From Acidaminococcus fermentans_A (GTDB taxonomy: Bacteria > Bacillota > Negativicutes > Acidaminococcales > Acidaminococcaceae), in NCBI RefSeq assembly GCF_052216985.1, contig NZ_JBQOUY010000041.1, forward strand, positions 1-12,698: 12,698 nucleotides of DNA. The letters run 5' to 3'. Under the pieces are notes generated by a model. The model was not told the origin of the DNA. It did no database searches and saw only the letters and a program-made list of their open reading frames with translations. A program made the position numbers and the translations under genes. Positions 1 to 7,124 of the stretch are shown piece by piece (position 1 is the first letter of the stretch; every line of letters begins with the position of its first letter).

Positions 1-122
1 TCCTTTCAGTTCTTCGTGGTGGTTGAGGTGAAATGTAGCTTAGATATGTCTTTATTTTATCGTAAGACAAGGGGTCTTGTGAACAGGAGTGTCCACAAGA
101 CCCCAACATTTATTATAGAACC
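1..122 (-). mobile_element. 5' end of an insertion sequence (left copy), transposase reading out of the window
   Basis: This segment is the exact reverse complement of 12576-12697: 122 bp match and the match stops sharply at 122/123. Read on the minus strand it starts GGTTCTATAATAAATG, contains a stem-loop, and ends in CTGAAAGGA, a ribosome binding site at the window edge, so a transposase start codon should lie just beyond position 1. The GGTTCT terminus with an AT-rich continuation resembles ISL3-family ends as I remember them. No transposase is visible, so the family is tentative. The element's boundary at 122 interrupts a LysR gene. Confidence 0.72.
71..104. terminator. Stem-loop inside the left IS end
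   Basis: An 11-bp perfect inverted repeat (GGGGTCTTGTG at 71-81, CACAAGACCCC at 94-104) has a 12-nt loop, part of which can pair further after one mismatch. It sits between the IS terminus and the presumed transposase start. Many insertion sequences carry such hairpins, which limit transcription entering from flanking DNA. That role is inferred. There is no long T-tract, so it is not a textbook intrinsic terminator. Confidence 0.5.
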
Positions 123-420
123 AAAAATTTGCCAGCTCATTGAAGAATATCTATCCGAGTGTGATTTTTTACCGACTGATGTTATTCGACTCAGTAATAT
201 GGAAACAATCGTTGCGTTGGTAGCAGCAGGGATTGGTGTCGGATTTGTACCTGAACTTGGATTAGATTCCATTGCTAAAGAATATTCTTCTAAAATAAGT
301 TCATATATTTTAGAAGATATGCCTTCTTGCTGGCAAATTGCATCTGTTAAAAGAAAAGGAAGTTTTATGTGTACATATGAAAAAGAGTTTGTTGAGATGG
401 CAAAACAAATTTTAAAATAA
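123..420 (+). pseudogene. LysR-type regulator, C-terminal fragment cut by the IS
   Basis: About 98 codons remain of a LysR-family effector-binding domain. The segment NMETIVALVAAGIGVGFVPE is the typical 'NMETxxxLVAAGxGVxFxPE' stretch of the second half of that domain, followed by the usual C-terminal strands and helix and a normal TAA stop. The DNA-binding helix-turn-helix and the first half of the sensor domain are missing. The reading frame runs back into the IS without a stop, but the residues before about 123 are IS sequence, not LysR. The fragment cannot bind DNA and is probably non-functional. It shows that the IS inserted into a regulator gene whose former target is unknown. Confidence 0.82.
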
Positions 421-424
421 TAAG

Positions 425-526
425 ATGCGGACTGATGAGCATTTACAGGATGAAACAAGGCCAGCGGGCGAGGCGTTTTTTCAACGAAGTTATGAAGAGA
501 TACTGAAAAACCGATACCCTTACTAA
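425..526 (+). other. 33-codon reading frame, possible gene remnant
   Basis: A short frame starts ATG at 425 and stops TAA at 524-526. Its residues (including EAFFQRSYEEILKNRYPY) look more protein-like than the surrounding AT-rich sequence, with an amphipathic, charged C-terminal pattern. No ribosome binding site precedes the ATG. I do not recognise the family. It may be the tail of a gene lost during rearrangement at this IS-flanked edge, or chance. Confidence 0.2.
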
Positions 527-745
527 ATTGAAAAGAGTGGCAATTCGGTGGATCAACATGGGTTTGCCATAAATGATTTCATAGCCTATAGTAATTTACA
601 CACAATTTTGGAGTTGACTCTAACTTAAAGTGCGAAAAGAAATCTATATAAAGCACACAACCTTAATTATAGGTAAATAGAACTGTAAAGAATGAACAAA
701 AATAAGTATGAAAAGAAAAATACTTAAAAAATACAGAATATTCCA

Positions 746-773
746 TTGACAAATTTAGAATGTTGGTTATATT
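746..773 (+). promoter_or_regulatory. Sigma-70-like promoter of the catabolic operon
   Basis: A consensus TTGACA (-35) at 746-751 is followed 16 bp later by TATATT (-10) at 768-773. Transcription would start near 780, a few bases before the large palindrome at 789-829, so a bound repressor would block initiation or early elongation. It is the best promoter match I found upstream of the GntR gene. Confidence 0.6.
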
Positions 774-788
774 ATTAAAGCACAGAGA

Positions 789-829
789 TTTAATGATATC
801 TGATATACCAGATATCAGATATCATTAAA
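789..829. promoter_or_regulatory. Operator O1, large palindrome, probable GntR site
   Basis: Two perfect 18-bp arms (789-806 and 812-829) flank a 5-bp centre. Inside it, positions 798-819 match a second element at 905-926 in 19 of 22 bases (shared pattern ATCTG-R-TATA-Y-CAGATA-Y-CAGA). Location just downstream of the predicted promoter and upstream of a GntR/FCD gene fits autoregulation. FCD-type regulators commonly bind short palindromes with a TGGTATACCA-like core, and this core (TGATATACCA) is close to that. Confidence 0.65.
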
Positions 830-882
830 TTAAAAAATTATTACTTTCTTTTCAAGCTGTCGCGGTTTATTATTAAAAAGGG

Positions 883-902
883 TGGGATTATTTTTAATCC
901 CA
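883..902. promoter_or_regulatory. Small hairpin in the operon leader
   Basis: An 8-bp perfect stem (TGGGATTA at 883-890, TAATCCCA at 895-902) closes a TTTT loop between the two operators. No T-tract follows, so it is unlikely to terminate transcription by itself. It could stabilise the leader mRNA or be incidental. Confidence 0.3.
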
Positions 903-904
903 AC

Positions 905-926
905 ATCTGGTATATCAGATACCAGA
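905..926. promoter_or_regulatory. Operator O2, second copy of the GntR palindrome
   Basis: The 8-bp arms TCTGGTAT (906-913) and ATACCAGA (919-926) form an inverted repeat around 5 bp. The 22-bp element 905-926 differs from 798-819 at only three positions. The element ends 29 bp before the GntR start codon, 107 bp from O1. Two sites at this spacing could be bridged by a regulator that binds as paired dimers, or O2 could act as a roadblock. A weak promoter-like pair (TTTCTT at 845-850, TATTAT at 868-873) lies just upstream. Confidence 0.6.
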
Positions 927-955
927 AATCAAAATTTACAAAGGATCCCGAAATC

Positions 956-1630
956 ATGAATGATAATAAATCGATTGTCCAGGCAGCCTCTCTCCGTGAT
1001 CAGGTCACGAATATCATCCGTCAAATGATTTTAAGCGGAGAACTGAAAAGTGGAGATAAGATCAGTGAAAGACAGATCAGTACAATGCTGCAGGTAAGTA
1101 CGACACCTGTGAAAGAAGCTTTCCGTGTTTTACAGAGTGAAGGACTGATTGTCACCATCCAACGGAAAGGCACTTTTGTCGTTGAAAATCTGGATTTGAC
1201 TGTTGTGCAGTTTACTTACCTCCGTAGTGCTATTGATGGAGTCGCTGCTTATTTTGCTGCCAAGAATGCAACAGAAGCACAGATTGCCGCAATGCAAAAG
1301 TATCTTGACGAAGCTCAGAAGATTATTGAGGGACATGGCGAAATTGAAAAGTTAAGTGAGGTGAATGAAAAGTTCCATCAGTTAATTCGCGATGCCGCTG
1401 GTTTTGTTATGGTACAGAATTTGGGAAAAAATCTGCAGATCATTGATTCAGCTATCAGGAGGAGGGTAAATATCCAAGATTATAAAGGAATTTTACGAAG
1501 ACAGGCGGAACATCAGAAAATTTTGGATTGTATAGCGAAAAGAGATCCGGAGGGGGCAGAAAAAGCAATCATCAAAAATATTCGGGAAGGAATTAAGTAT
1601 ATTGACTTTAATTCTAAGGTGCAGATGTAA
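956..1630 (+). CDS. GntR-family transcriptional regulator, FCD (FadR) subfamily
   Basis: This 224-residue protein has the length and layout of FCD-type GntR regulators. The N-terminal winged helix-turn-helix spans about residues 10-76, with the typical SERQIS...VSTTPVKEAFRVLQSEGLI recognition segment and the wing RKGTFV. An all-helical ligand-binding domain spans about 85-215. In FCD domains a D...H...H...H set usually holds a metal. Here H141 and H186 are kept, but the expected Asp is N137 and the last His is N208. The start is ATG 956 behind AAGGA at 941-945. It is the first gene of the operon and lies behind two matching palindromes, so it probably represses itself and the downstream genes until an imported carboxylate or pathway intermediate binds. 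Confidence 0.9.
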   Translation: MNDNKSIVQAASLRDQVTNIIRQMILSGELKSGDKISERQISTMLQVSTTPVKEAFRVLQSEGLIVTIQRKGTFVVENLDLTVVQFTYLRSAIDGVAAYFAAKNATEAQIAAMQKYLDEAQKIIEGHGEIEKLSEVNEKFHQLIRDAAGFVMVQNLGKNLQIIDSAIRRRVNIQDYKGILRRQAEHQKILDCIAKRDPEGAEKAIIKNIREGIKYIDFNSKVQM

Positions 1631-1673
1631 TGGTGAAGGTTATTGGTATTTTCAGAGGGGTGTGAAGTAAAAA

Positions 1674-2633
1674 ATGAGTTATAAAGTTTTGATTCCGGAA
1701 GATATTACAGATGCAGGGAAAAATTACTTAAGAGAACGTGGCTATATCGTCCATGTGTTAGATTGTCCTGCTACAGAAGAAAATGTTATCGAGGCTGTAA
1801 AGGATTGCGATGCTATATTAGCTAGAAATATTCCGTACACAAGAAAAATCATGGAAGCAGCTCCTAAATTAAAGGTAATCAGCCGCTATGGTGTTGGTAC
1901 GGATAAAATGGACCTTCCTGCAGCTACGGAACTGGGAATCCAGATTACAAATGCCCCAACAGCAAATACGAATGCTGTAGCTGAACATGCACTTGCGTTA
2001 ATGTTGGCCTGTGCTGATCATATTATCTATCAAGACCAGCAGACAAGGAATGGTAATTTTAAAGCAAGGGACATTACAAAAAGTATTGAACTTCGAGGGA
2101 AAAAATTAGGGCTAATTGGTTGCGGGCGTATCGGTCGAGCTGTTGCTGAAAAAGCCAGCAAAGGCTTTGGCATGAAGATTATCGGCTTTGATGAATTTAT
2201 TCCCAGTGATAAGTGGGCAAGTGATATCGAAAGATGTGATTCGATAGAAGAAGTCTTAAAAGAAGCTGATATTGTTTCCCTGCATGTCCCTAGAACTCCG
2301 GAAACAATTAATATGATTAATAAAAATAATCTAAAATATATGAAAAAAACATCGATTTTAATAAATTGTGCTCGTGGTGGCGTGATTAATGAAGAAGACC
2401 TTTTTGCTGCGTTAACCGAACATACTATTATGGCAGCCGGAATCGATGTGTTTGCTGAAGAACCTGCAAAAAAGGATAATATCCTTTTTAAATTACAAAA
2501 TATAACTGTTAGTCCTCACAATGCAGCCTTAAGCGTTGAAGCCATGGATCAGATGGGGATTGATGCGGCACAAGGAATTGATGATGTATTGAATGGAAGA
2601 AAACCCAAATACCCTGTAAACTATTTAAAATAA
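1674..2633 (+). CDS. D-2-hydroxyacid dehydrogenase (phosphoglycerate dehydrogenase-like, no ACT domain)
   Basis: This cytoplasmic NAD-dependent enzyme would interconvert a D-2-hydroxyacid and its 2-oxoacid. The 319 residues cover one full substrate domain plus nucleotide domain. The Rossmann motif GCGRIG spans 149-154, with D173 at the end of the next strand, which favours NAD over NADP. The catalytic triad is R234 (in CARGG), E263 (in DVFAEEP) and H282 (in SPHNA). The motif RYGVGTD starts at 71. The protein lacks the C-terminal regulatory ACT domain of many biosynthetic SerA enzymes, and its place between a regulator and a carboxylate transporter argues for a catabolic role. It starts 43 bp after the GntR gene behind GAGGGG at 1655-1660. 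The exact substrate is unknown. Confidence 0.88.
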   Translation: MSYKVLIPEDITDAGKNYLRERGYIVHVLDCPATEENVIEAVKDCDAILARNIPYTRKIMEAAPKLKVISRYGVGTDKMDLPAATELGIQITNAPTANTNAVAEHALALMLACADHIIYQDQQTRNGNFKARDITKSIELRGKKLGLIGCGRIGRAVAEKASKGFGMKIIGFDEFIPSDKWASDIERCDSIEEVLKEADIVSLHVPRTPETINMINKNNLKYMKKTSILINCARGGVINEEDLFAALTEHTIMAAGIDVFAEEPAKKDNILFKLQNITVSPHNAALSVEAMDQMGIDAAQGIDDVLNGRKPKYPVNYLK

Positions 2634-2662
2634 GATGGCATTGACAAAAAGGAGGACGGAAA

Positions 2663-3658
2663 ATGAAAAAAATTAAATGTTTATCACTTCTTTTAGCATC
2701 AATGGTTGGAATCATGGCTTTGGGATGTGGAAATCAAAGTAAAAATGCAGGAAAGAAGCAAGCCGTTAAGTGGCCGACAAAACCGGTTCAAGTAATTGTT
2801 CCATTTTCTGCAGGCGGAGATACGGACTATAATGCACGGACTATATCTAAATATTTGGAACAAAAATTAGGAAAACCGGTTGTTGTTTCCAACGTTACAG
2901 GTAGTGGCGGAGCTATTGCAGCTTCCCGCGTAAAAAATGCAGCACCAGATGGCTATACTATTCTATTTACTCATGCCAGTCTGAATATCGCCGCTGCGTG
3001 CAAGACTATCGATTTTTCCTATAAAGATTTTGAAATGGGAGGCATTATCGGACGTGGTCTTGGCGATGCAATCGTAGTCAGAGGAGATTCCCCGTGGAAT
3101 ACAGTACAGGATATGATTAAAGATACGCAGGCTAATCCTGGAAAATATAAGATGCCTGTGGCTACTGGAACCACTTCTCATTGGGCTGCCATTGCATTGC
3201 AGAATGCTGGGGCAAAATTCAATATTATTGACTCTGGCAACTCTTCAGATAGAATTGTTGCTCTCCTTGGCGGGCAGGTTGATGCAATTGCAACCGGGAT
3301 TCCTGCAGTGAAAGATTATTTAAAAACTGGTCAATTTAAAATGTTGGCTACTTGTACTTCGGATCGGGTAAAAGATTATCCAAATGTCCCGACTTTAAAA
3401 GAAAATGGCGTTGATATTGCATATTACTGCAATTACACAATGTTCTTCCCGAAGGGCACGGATCCAGCGATTGCTAAGAAATTAAACGCTGCAGTGGAAG
3501 ATATTGTACATAATAATAAACAATATCAGGAAGAAATCAAAAAAACCTATCTGCAAGAACCATATTGTGCTAACATCCAAGATTCTACCAAACATTGGGC
3601 TGATGAATATGATTCTCTGATGAAAATTTCTGATGTGCTGCAAGGCAAGAAGAAGTGA
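2663..3658 (+). CDS. tctC: Tripartite tricarboxylate transporter substrate-binding protein TctC
   Basis: This extracytoplasmic solute receptor hands a carboxylate to TctA/TctB. Residues 1-22 form a signal peptide with two N-terminal lysines, a hydrophobic core and the lipobox-like ALGC, so Cys22 is the likely lipid anchor. The mature part has family landmarks: WPTKPVQVIVPFSAGGDTD (37-55), where the AGGxTD loop contacts the bound carboxylate; a GSGGAIA loop; and NAAPDGYTILF. The 331 residues are normal for the family. It starts behind GGAGG (2651-2655), 29 bp after the dehydrogenase gene. Known TctC-like ligands include citrate, other di- and tricarboxylates, aromatic acids and sugar acids, so the ligand cannot be named from sequence. 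Confidence 0.93.
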   Translation: MKKIKCLSLLLASMVGIMALGCGNQSKNAGKKQAVKWPTKPVQVIVPFSAGGDTDYNARTISKYLEQKLGKPVVVSNVTGSGGAIAASRVKNAAPDGYTILFTHASLNIAAACKTIDFSYKDFEMGGIIGRGLGDAIVVRGDSPWNTVQDMIKDTQANPGKYKMPVATGTTSHWAAIALQNAGAKFNIIDSGNSSDRIVALLGGQVDAIATGIPAVKDYLKTGQFKMLATCTSDRVKDYPNVPTLKENGVDIAYYCNYTMFFPKGTDPAIAKKLNAAVEDIVHNNKQYQEEIKKTYLQEPYCANIQDSTKHWADEYDSLMKISDVLQGKKK

Positions 3659-3672
3659 AAGGTTGTGAAACT

Positions 3673-4242
3673 ATGGACAGCAGACGCAAAGATATATACT
3701 CCAGCGTTTTCTTTATTGTCCTTGCTGTAGCTTATTACTTCCAGACATATAATATCCGATCTTACAAATCTTTTGATGTTACAGTGCTGACCTCTGCTAG
3801 TATCCCTCGGGTACTAGCAGTGATCCTTCTCATATTGAGCATCATACAGATTATCAGTTGTATGAAAATAAAAGAGACGAAAAAAAGTATATCGGATAAC
3901 AGCGAACAAGGTTCTCTGAAAGAGGCAACTGCAGAACTTGATATTGAAAAAGAATTAAAAATTGCACAGCAGAATGAAGAGAATGAAAAATACGATACAA
4001 AAGATATTGTTTTTACAGTCATCTTTCTAATTGTGTATCTTTTAATAATGGATTCAATAGGATTCGTTATTTCAACATTTTTATATATGGTAGCACAAAT
4101 TACATTGATGACGAAGAAAACGGAAAGAAAAAAGAAAATGCTCTTTTGCGTTGTCCTAAGTGCGATTGCTTCTTTTTTGATTTTTTACTTATTCAACGAT
4201 GTATTGGGAATGATTCTGCCAATAGGTCCGATTGATTTTTAG
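3673..4242 (+). CDS. tctB: Tripartite tricarboxylate transporter small membrane subunit TctB
   Basis: This is the small integral membrane subunit that pairs with TctA. Hydrophobic segments appear near the N-terminus (VFFIVLAVAYYF), then IPRVLAVILLILSIIQII, then DIVFTVIFLIVYLLIM with a second helix after it, and a C-terminal stretch ending in LGMILPIG. A strongly charged, Lys/Glu-rich loop of about 45-50 residues separates the second and third segments. I place the start at ATG 3673 (189 residues) because AAAGG at 3658-3662 is well spaced for it. A GTG at 3655 overlapping the tctC stop would add six residues but has a poor ribosome binding site. Sequence conservation in this family is low, and the call rests on position and topology. 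Confidence 0.85.
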   Translation: MDSRRKDIYSSVFFIVLAVAYYFQTYNIRSYKSFDVTVLTSASIPRVLAVILLILSIIQIISCMKIKETKKSISDNSEQGSLKEATAELDIEKELKIAQQNEENEKYDTKDIVFTVIFLIVYLLIMDSIGFVISTFLYMVAQITLMTKKTERKKKMLFCVVLSAIASFLIFYLFNDVLGMILPIGPIDF

Positions 4243-4254
4243 TGGAGGTGTAAT

Positions 4255-5751
4255 ATGCTTGACGTACTCCTCAAGGCGGCAACTTCTGTTTTAGGAGACC
4301 CTCTAACAATATTTCTTGTTTTTATAGGAACCGCAGTTGGTATTGTTTTTGGAGCTGTTCCAGGTTTAACGGCTACGGTCGCAATCGCAATGTTCCTGCC
4401 AGTGACATTTAATATGACCGCAACAACAGGGGTTTCAACTTTAGTTGCTCTATATATCGGAGGCATTTCTGGGGGGCTTATTTCAGCTATACTGCTGAAT
4501 ATGCCTGGTACACCGTCTTCAATTGCAACCTGTTTTGATGGACGCCCTTTGGCTATGAAGGGTGAGGCAGGAAAAGCAATTGGGGTCGGAGTGGTTTTCT
4601 CTTTCATTGGGACGATAGTGGGGATAGCCGCCATGTTTTTCATTGCTCCGTGGCTGGCTTCTTTGACTATTAAATTTGGACCCTGGGAATATTTTGCAGT
4701 CACATTTTTTTCGCTTACATTAATTGCCAGTTTGTCTGGGAATAATATTGTCAAGGGTGTTATGACTGCTGTATTTGGAATGATGTTTGCTACTATCGGC
4801 CTTGCTCCCGTTGATGGAGTTGAAAGGTTTACCTTTGGAAGCATTGAAATGACATCTGGTTTTTCGATGTTATCCGTATTGGTTGGATTATATGCTATCT
4901 CCGAAGTCATGAAAACGGCTGGTGCTATGCAATTTGACGATACAATGGGGATGAAGACTACGGAATTCCATATTAAAGGATTTGGCTTTAGCATGAAAGA
5001 ATTCATTAGCCAAATTGGAAACTGTATTCGTTCCGCATTAATTGGCATAGGCATCGGGATTTTACCGGGTATTGGTGGGGGAACAAGCAATATACTTTCC
5101 TATTCTATAGCAAAGAATCAATCAAAATATCCTGAAAAATTTGGTACAGGGATTATTGATGGGGTAGTTGCTTCTGAGGCAGCTAATAACGCAACAATCG
5201 GGGGAGCAATGATTCCATTGCTGACACTCGGGATTCCAGGCGATACGGTTACTGCAATGTTATTGGGCGGATTCGTAATCCATGGGATTCAACCCGGTCC
5301 GCTTCTATTTGAGAGTCATGGTGATGTCGTATATGGTGTGTTTATTGCTATGATTCTTTCATCGTTCTTTATGCTGCTGTGGTCTTTTGGGGCCATGCGG
5401 TTATTTATTAAAGTCTTGAAGGTTCCTAAGAATTATCTGTATCCTATTATTATTGTGTTGTGTACTTTGGGTGCATATGCTATTAATACCAGAACCTTTG
5501 ATGCTATTGCTATGGTGTTCTTTGGTGTTGTTGGGTATGTATTGGAGAGACTGAAGTATCCACTTCCTCCTTTTATTTTAGGATTTGTGCTTTGTGGGAC
5601 TTTTGAAACAAATCTGCGGAGAGGGTTGCAAATGGATAATGGGAATTTTATGGGAATGTTCACTCATCCTATTGCAGTTGCCTTCTTTGTGGTTGGGATT
5701 ATTTCTGTACTGGTATCGGTTAAAAAAGCTCGCCGGATGAAAAAGGCTTAA
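4255..5751 (+). CDS. tctA: Tripartite tricarboxylate transporter large membrane subunit TctA
   Basis: This is the main transport channel of the TTT system, 498 residues with about ten to twelve hydrophobic segments. Family landmarks are GAVPGLTATVAIAMFLPVTF (33-52), the MPGTPSSIATCFDGRPLA segment, the second inverted-repeat motif GILPGIGGGTSN (about 269-280) and GIPGDTVTAMLLGGF. The two PG-rich motifs mark the two related halves of TctA. The start is ATG 4255 behind GGAGG (4244-4248), 12 bp after tctB, in the order C-B-A. Transport is presumably driven by an ion gradient, as in characterised TctCBA systems. Confidence 0.95.
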   Translation: MLDVLLKAATSVLGDPLTIFLVFIGTAVGIVFGAVPGLTATVAIAMFLPVTFNMTATTGVSTLVALYIGGISGGLISAILLNMPGTPSSIATCFDGRPLAMKGEAGKAIGVGVVFSFIGTIVGIAAMFFIAPWLASLTIKFGPWEYFAVTFFSLTLIASLSGNNIVKGVMTAVFGMMFATIGLAPVDGVERFTFGSIEMTSGFSMLSVLVGLYAISEVMKTAGAMQFDDTMGMKTTEFHIKGFGFSMKEFISQIGNCIRSALIGIGIGILPGIGGGTSNILSYSIAKNQSKYPEKFGTGIIDGVVASEAANNATIGGAMIPLLTLGIPGDTVTAMLLGGFVIHGIQPGPLLFESHGDVVYGVFIAMILSSFFMLLWSFGAMRLFIKVLKVPKNYLYPIIIVLCTLGAYAINTRTFDAIAMVFFGVVGYVLERLKYPLPPFILGFVLCGTFETNLRRGLQMDNGNFMGMFTHPIAVAFFVVGIISVLVSVKKARRMKKA

Positions 5752-5781
5752 TGATTAGAAACTCAAAATGGAGGCTTGACA

Positions 5782-5979
5782 ATGGGTAAGAAATTTACGG
5801 TACACATTAATGAGAAATTCTGTAAACAATGCGGTATCTGTTCTGCTCTGTGTCCGAAACATGTACTGGAACAGAAAGTAGGGGCCTATCCTGTAGTGGC
5901 GCGGCCGGACGATTGCATTGGTTGTAATTTATGTGCCATGCGCTGTCCTGATTTTGCGATAGAAGTGGAGGCTGAATGA
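5782..5979 (+). CDS. korD: 2-oxoacid:ferredoxin oxidoreductase delta subunit (2x[4Fe-4S] ferredoxin)
   Basis: This 65-residue bacterial ferredoxin carries two tetranuclear clusters. The first motif is C14, C17, C20, C24-P and the second is C45, C48, C51, C55-P, both complete. It passes electrons from the thiamine enzyme to free ferredoxin. The ATG at 5782 is chosen because GGAGG (5770-5774) stands 7 bp before it; the in-frame TTG at 5776 is too close. The stop overlaps the alpha-subunit start (ATGA at 5976-5979), which indicates translational coupling. The gene order delta-alpha-beta-gamma is the usual one for four-subunit Kor-type enzymes. Base composition shifts here from AT-rich (transporter) to GC-rich. 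Confidence 0.92.
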   Translation: MGKKFTVHINEKFCKQCGICSALCPKHVLEQKVGAYPVVARPDDCIGCNLCAMRCPDFAIEVEAE

Positions 5980-7124
5980 TGGCTAAGATCAAGAAACAAT
6001 TCATGGAAGGGAATACCGCGATGGTTGCCGGAGCAATTGCTGCCGGGGCACGGTTCTTTGCAGGATATCCGATTTCTCCCAGTTCTGAAGTCGCTAAAGG
6101 AGCAGCGGCTGAACTGCCTAAACATGGCGGGATCTACATCCAGATGGAAGATGAACTCAGTTCCATGGCTGCGTTGTGTGGGGCTTCCCTGGCAGGGAAA
6201 AAGGCTTTTACCGCTACCAGCGGCCCGGGTTTCTCTCTGATGCAGGAAAATCTTGGCCTGGCTATTATGTCCGAACTGCCCTGTGTCCTCTATGATGTGC
6301 AGAGAAGTGGGCCCTCCACTGGTGCGGCAACGAAACCGGCCCAGGGAGATTTGATGCAGGCTAGATATGGTACCCATGGGGATCACAGTATCATTGTCAT
6401 CAGTCCTTCCTCTGTGCAGGATTGCTATGATCTGAGCATTACCGCTTTCAATATGGCTGAAAAATATCGTACTCCGGTCATCTTCCTGGCGGATGAAGTC
6501 ATCGGCCATCTGCGGGAAACGCTGGTCATGAAAGAGCCAGAACCGGGTGAAATCATCAATCGAAAGAGACCGGAAACCAAGAATCAGGCGGAATTCCATC
6601 CCTATGATTACAGCAGTACGGAAGTGGCGCCTATGGTGCCGGTAGGGGATCCTGACCTGCTCATGCGGACCACTGGTTCCACACACGATGAAAAAGGGGA
6701 ATTCCGGCCCACTCCGGAAAATATCAACCGGGTGACTCATTTCCTGATGGATAAGATCGAAAAACACGCGGATGATATCGATATCGTACGCCGGTATCAG
6801 ATGGAAGATGCAGACGTTGTCCTGATTTCTTTTGGCTGCTCTGTGAGACCCTCTTTGAACGCCATTGAAATCCTCCGGGCAAAAGGCATCAAGGCTGGGC
6901 TCCTGCAGCTGGTCACCGTATGGCCCATGCCGGAAAAAGCCATCCGGGAAGCGCTGCAGCAGGCTAAGACAGCCATCGTCGTTGAATTGAATATGGGACA
7001 GCTGGCTGGCGAAGTCCGGAAATACAATGACTACGGTTGTAAAGTCCTCCAGGCCAACCGCACGGATGGACTCCTGATTACGCCGAAGCAGATTGTGGAT
7101 GTTTATGAGGAGAGTGCAAAATGA
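5976..7124 (+). CDS. korA: 2-oxoacid:ferredoxin oxidoreductase alpha subunit
   Basis: Alpha subunit of a CoA-dependent oxidative decarboxylase: 2-oxoacid + CoA + oxidised ferredoxin gives acyl-CoA + CO2 + reduced ferredoxin. The 382 residues contain the N-terminal pyrimidine-binding domain with AGYPISPSSE (29-38), QMEDELSSMAA (56-66, acidic residues near the thiamine ring), TSGPGFSLMQE (81-91) and the GPSTG...QGDLMQARYG stretch (112-132) of substrate and CoA contacts. A C-terminal transketolase-like domain follows. The length and the GPSTG type match Kor/Vor-like enzymes rather than one-chain pyruvate enzymes. 2-Oxoglutarate, branched-chain or other 2-oxoacids are all possible substrates. Confidence 0.92.
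   Translation: MMAKIKKQFMEGNTAMVAGAIAAGARFFAGYPISPSSEVAKGAAAELPKHGGIYIQMEDELSSMAALCGASLAGKKAFTATSGPGFSLMQENLGLAIMSELPCVLYDVQRSGPSTGAATKPAQGDLMQARYGTHGDHSIIVISPSSVQDCYDLSITAFNMAEKYRTPVIFLADEVIGHLRETLVMKEPEPGEIINRKRPETKNQAEFHPYDYSSTEVAPMVPVGDPDLLMRTTGSTHDEKGEFRPTPENINRVTHFLMDKIEKHADDIDIVRRYQMEDADVVLISFGCSVRPSLNAIEILRAKGIKAGLLQLVTVWPMPEKAIREALQQAKTAIVVELNMGQLAGEVRKYNDYGCKVLQANRTDGLLITPKQIVDVYEESAK

Larger units (their letters stand above)
421..955. other. Intergenic region: decayed sequence, then the operon control region
   Basis: No convincing gene lies here on either strand. Positions 421-745 are AT-rich and contain only very short frames. From 746 onward there is a promoter, a large palindrome at 789-829, a small hairpin at 883-902, a second palindrome at 905-926 and the GntR ribosome binding site AAGGA at 941-945. 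Confidence 0.6.

Noticed and set aside
16..420. 134-codon frame running from the IS end into the LysR fragment
   Set aside because: The first 36 codons are IS terminal sequence, repeated at the right end in a different context. Only the part after 123 is homologous to a real protein, and no promoter or ribosome binding site supports a fusion gene.
452..481. Possible intrinsic terminator (GCC...GGC followed by GTTTTTTC) after the LysR fragment
   Set aside because: The stem is only about three pairs and would be too weak. The T-run alone is not enough support.
614..652. TTGACT and TATATA elements as an extra promoter
   Set aside because: The spacing of about 25 bp is too long for a sigma-70 promoter, and the 746-773 pair is much better.
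4239..5090. 283-codon minus-strand open frame opposite tctA
   Set aside because: It is proline- and isoleucine-rich, the complement of a membrane-protein gene. TctA on the plus strand is unambiguous.
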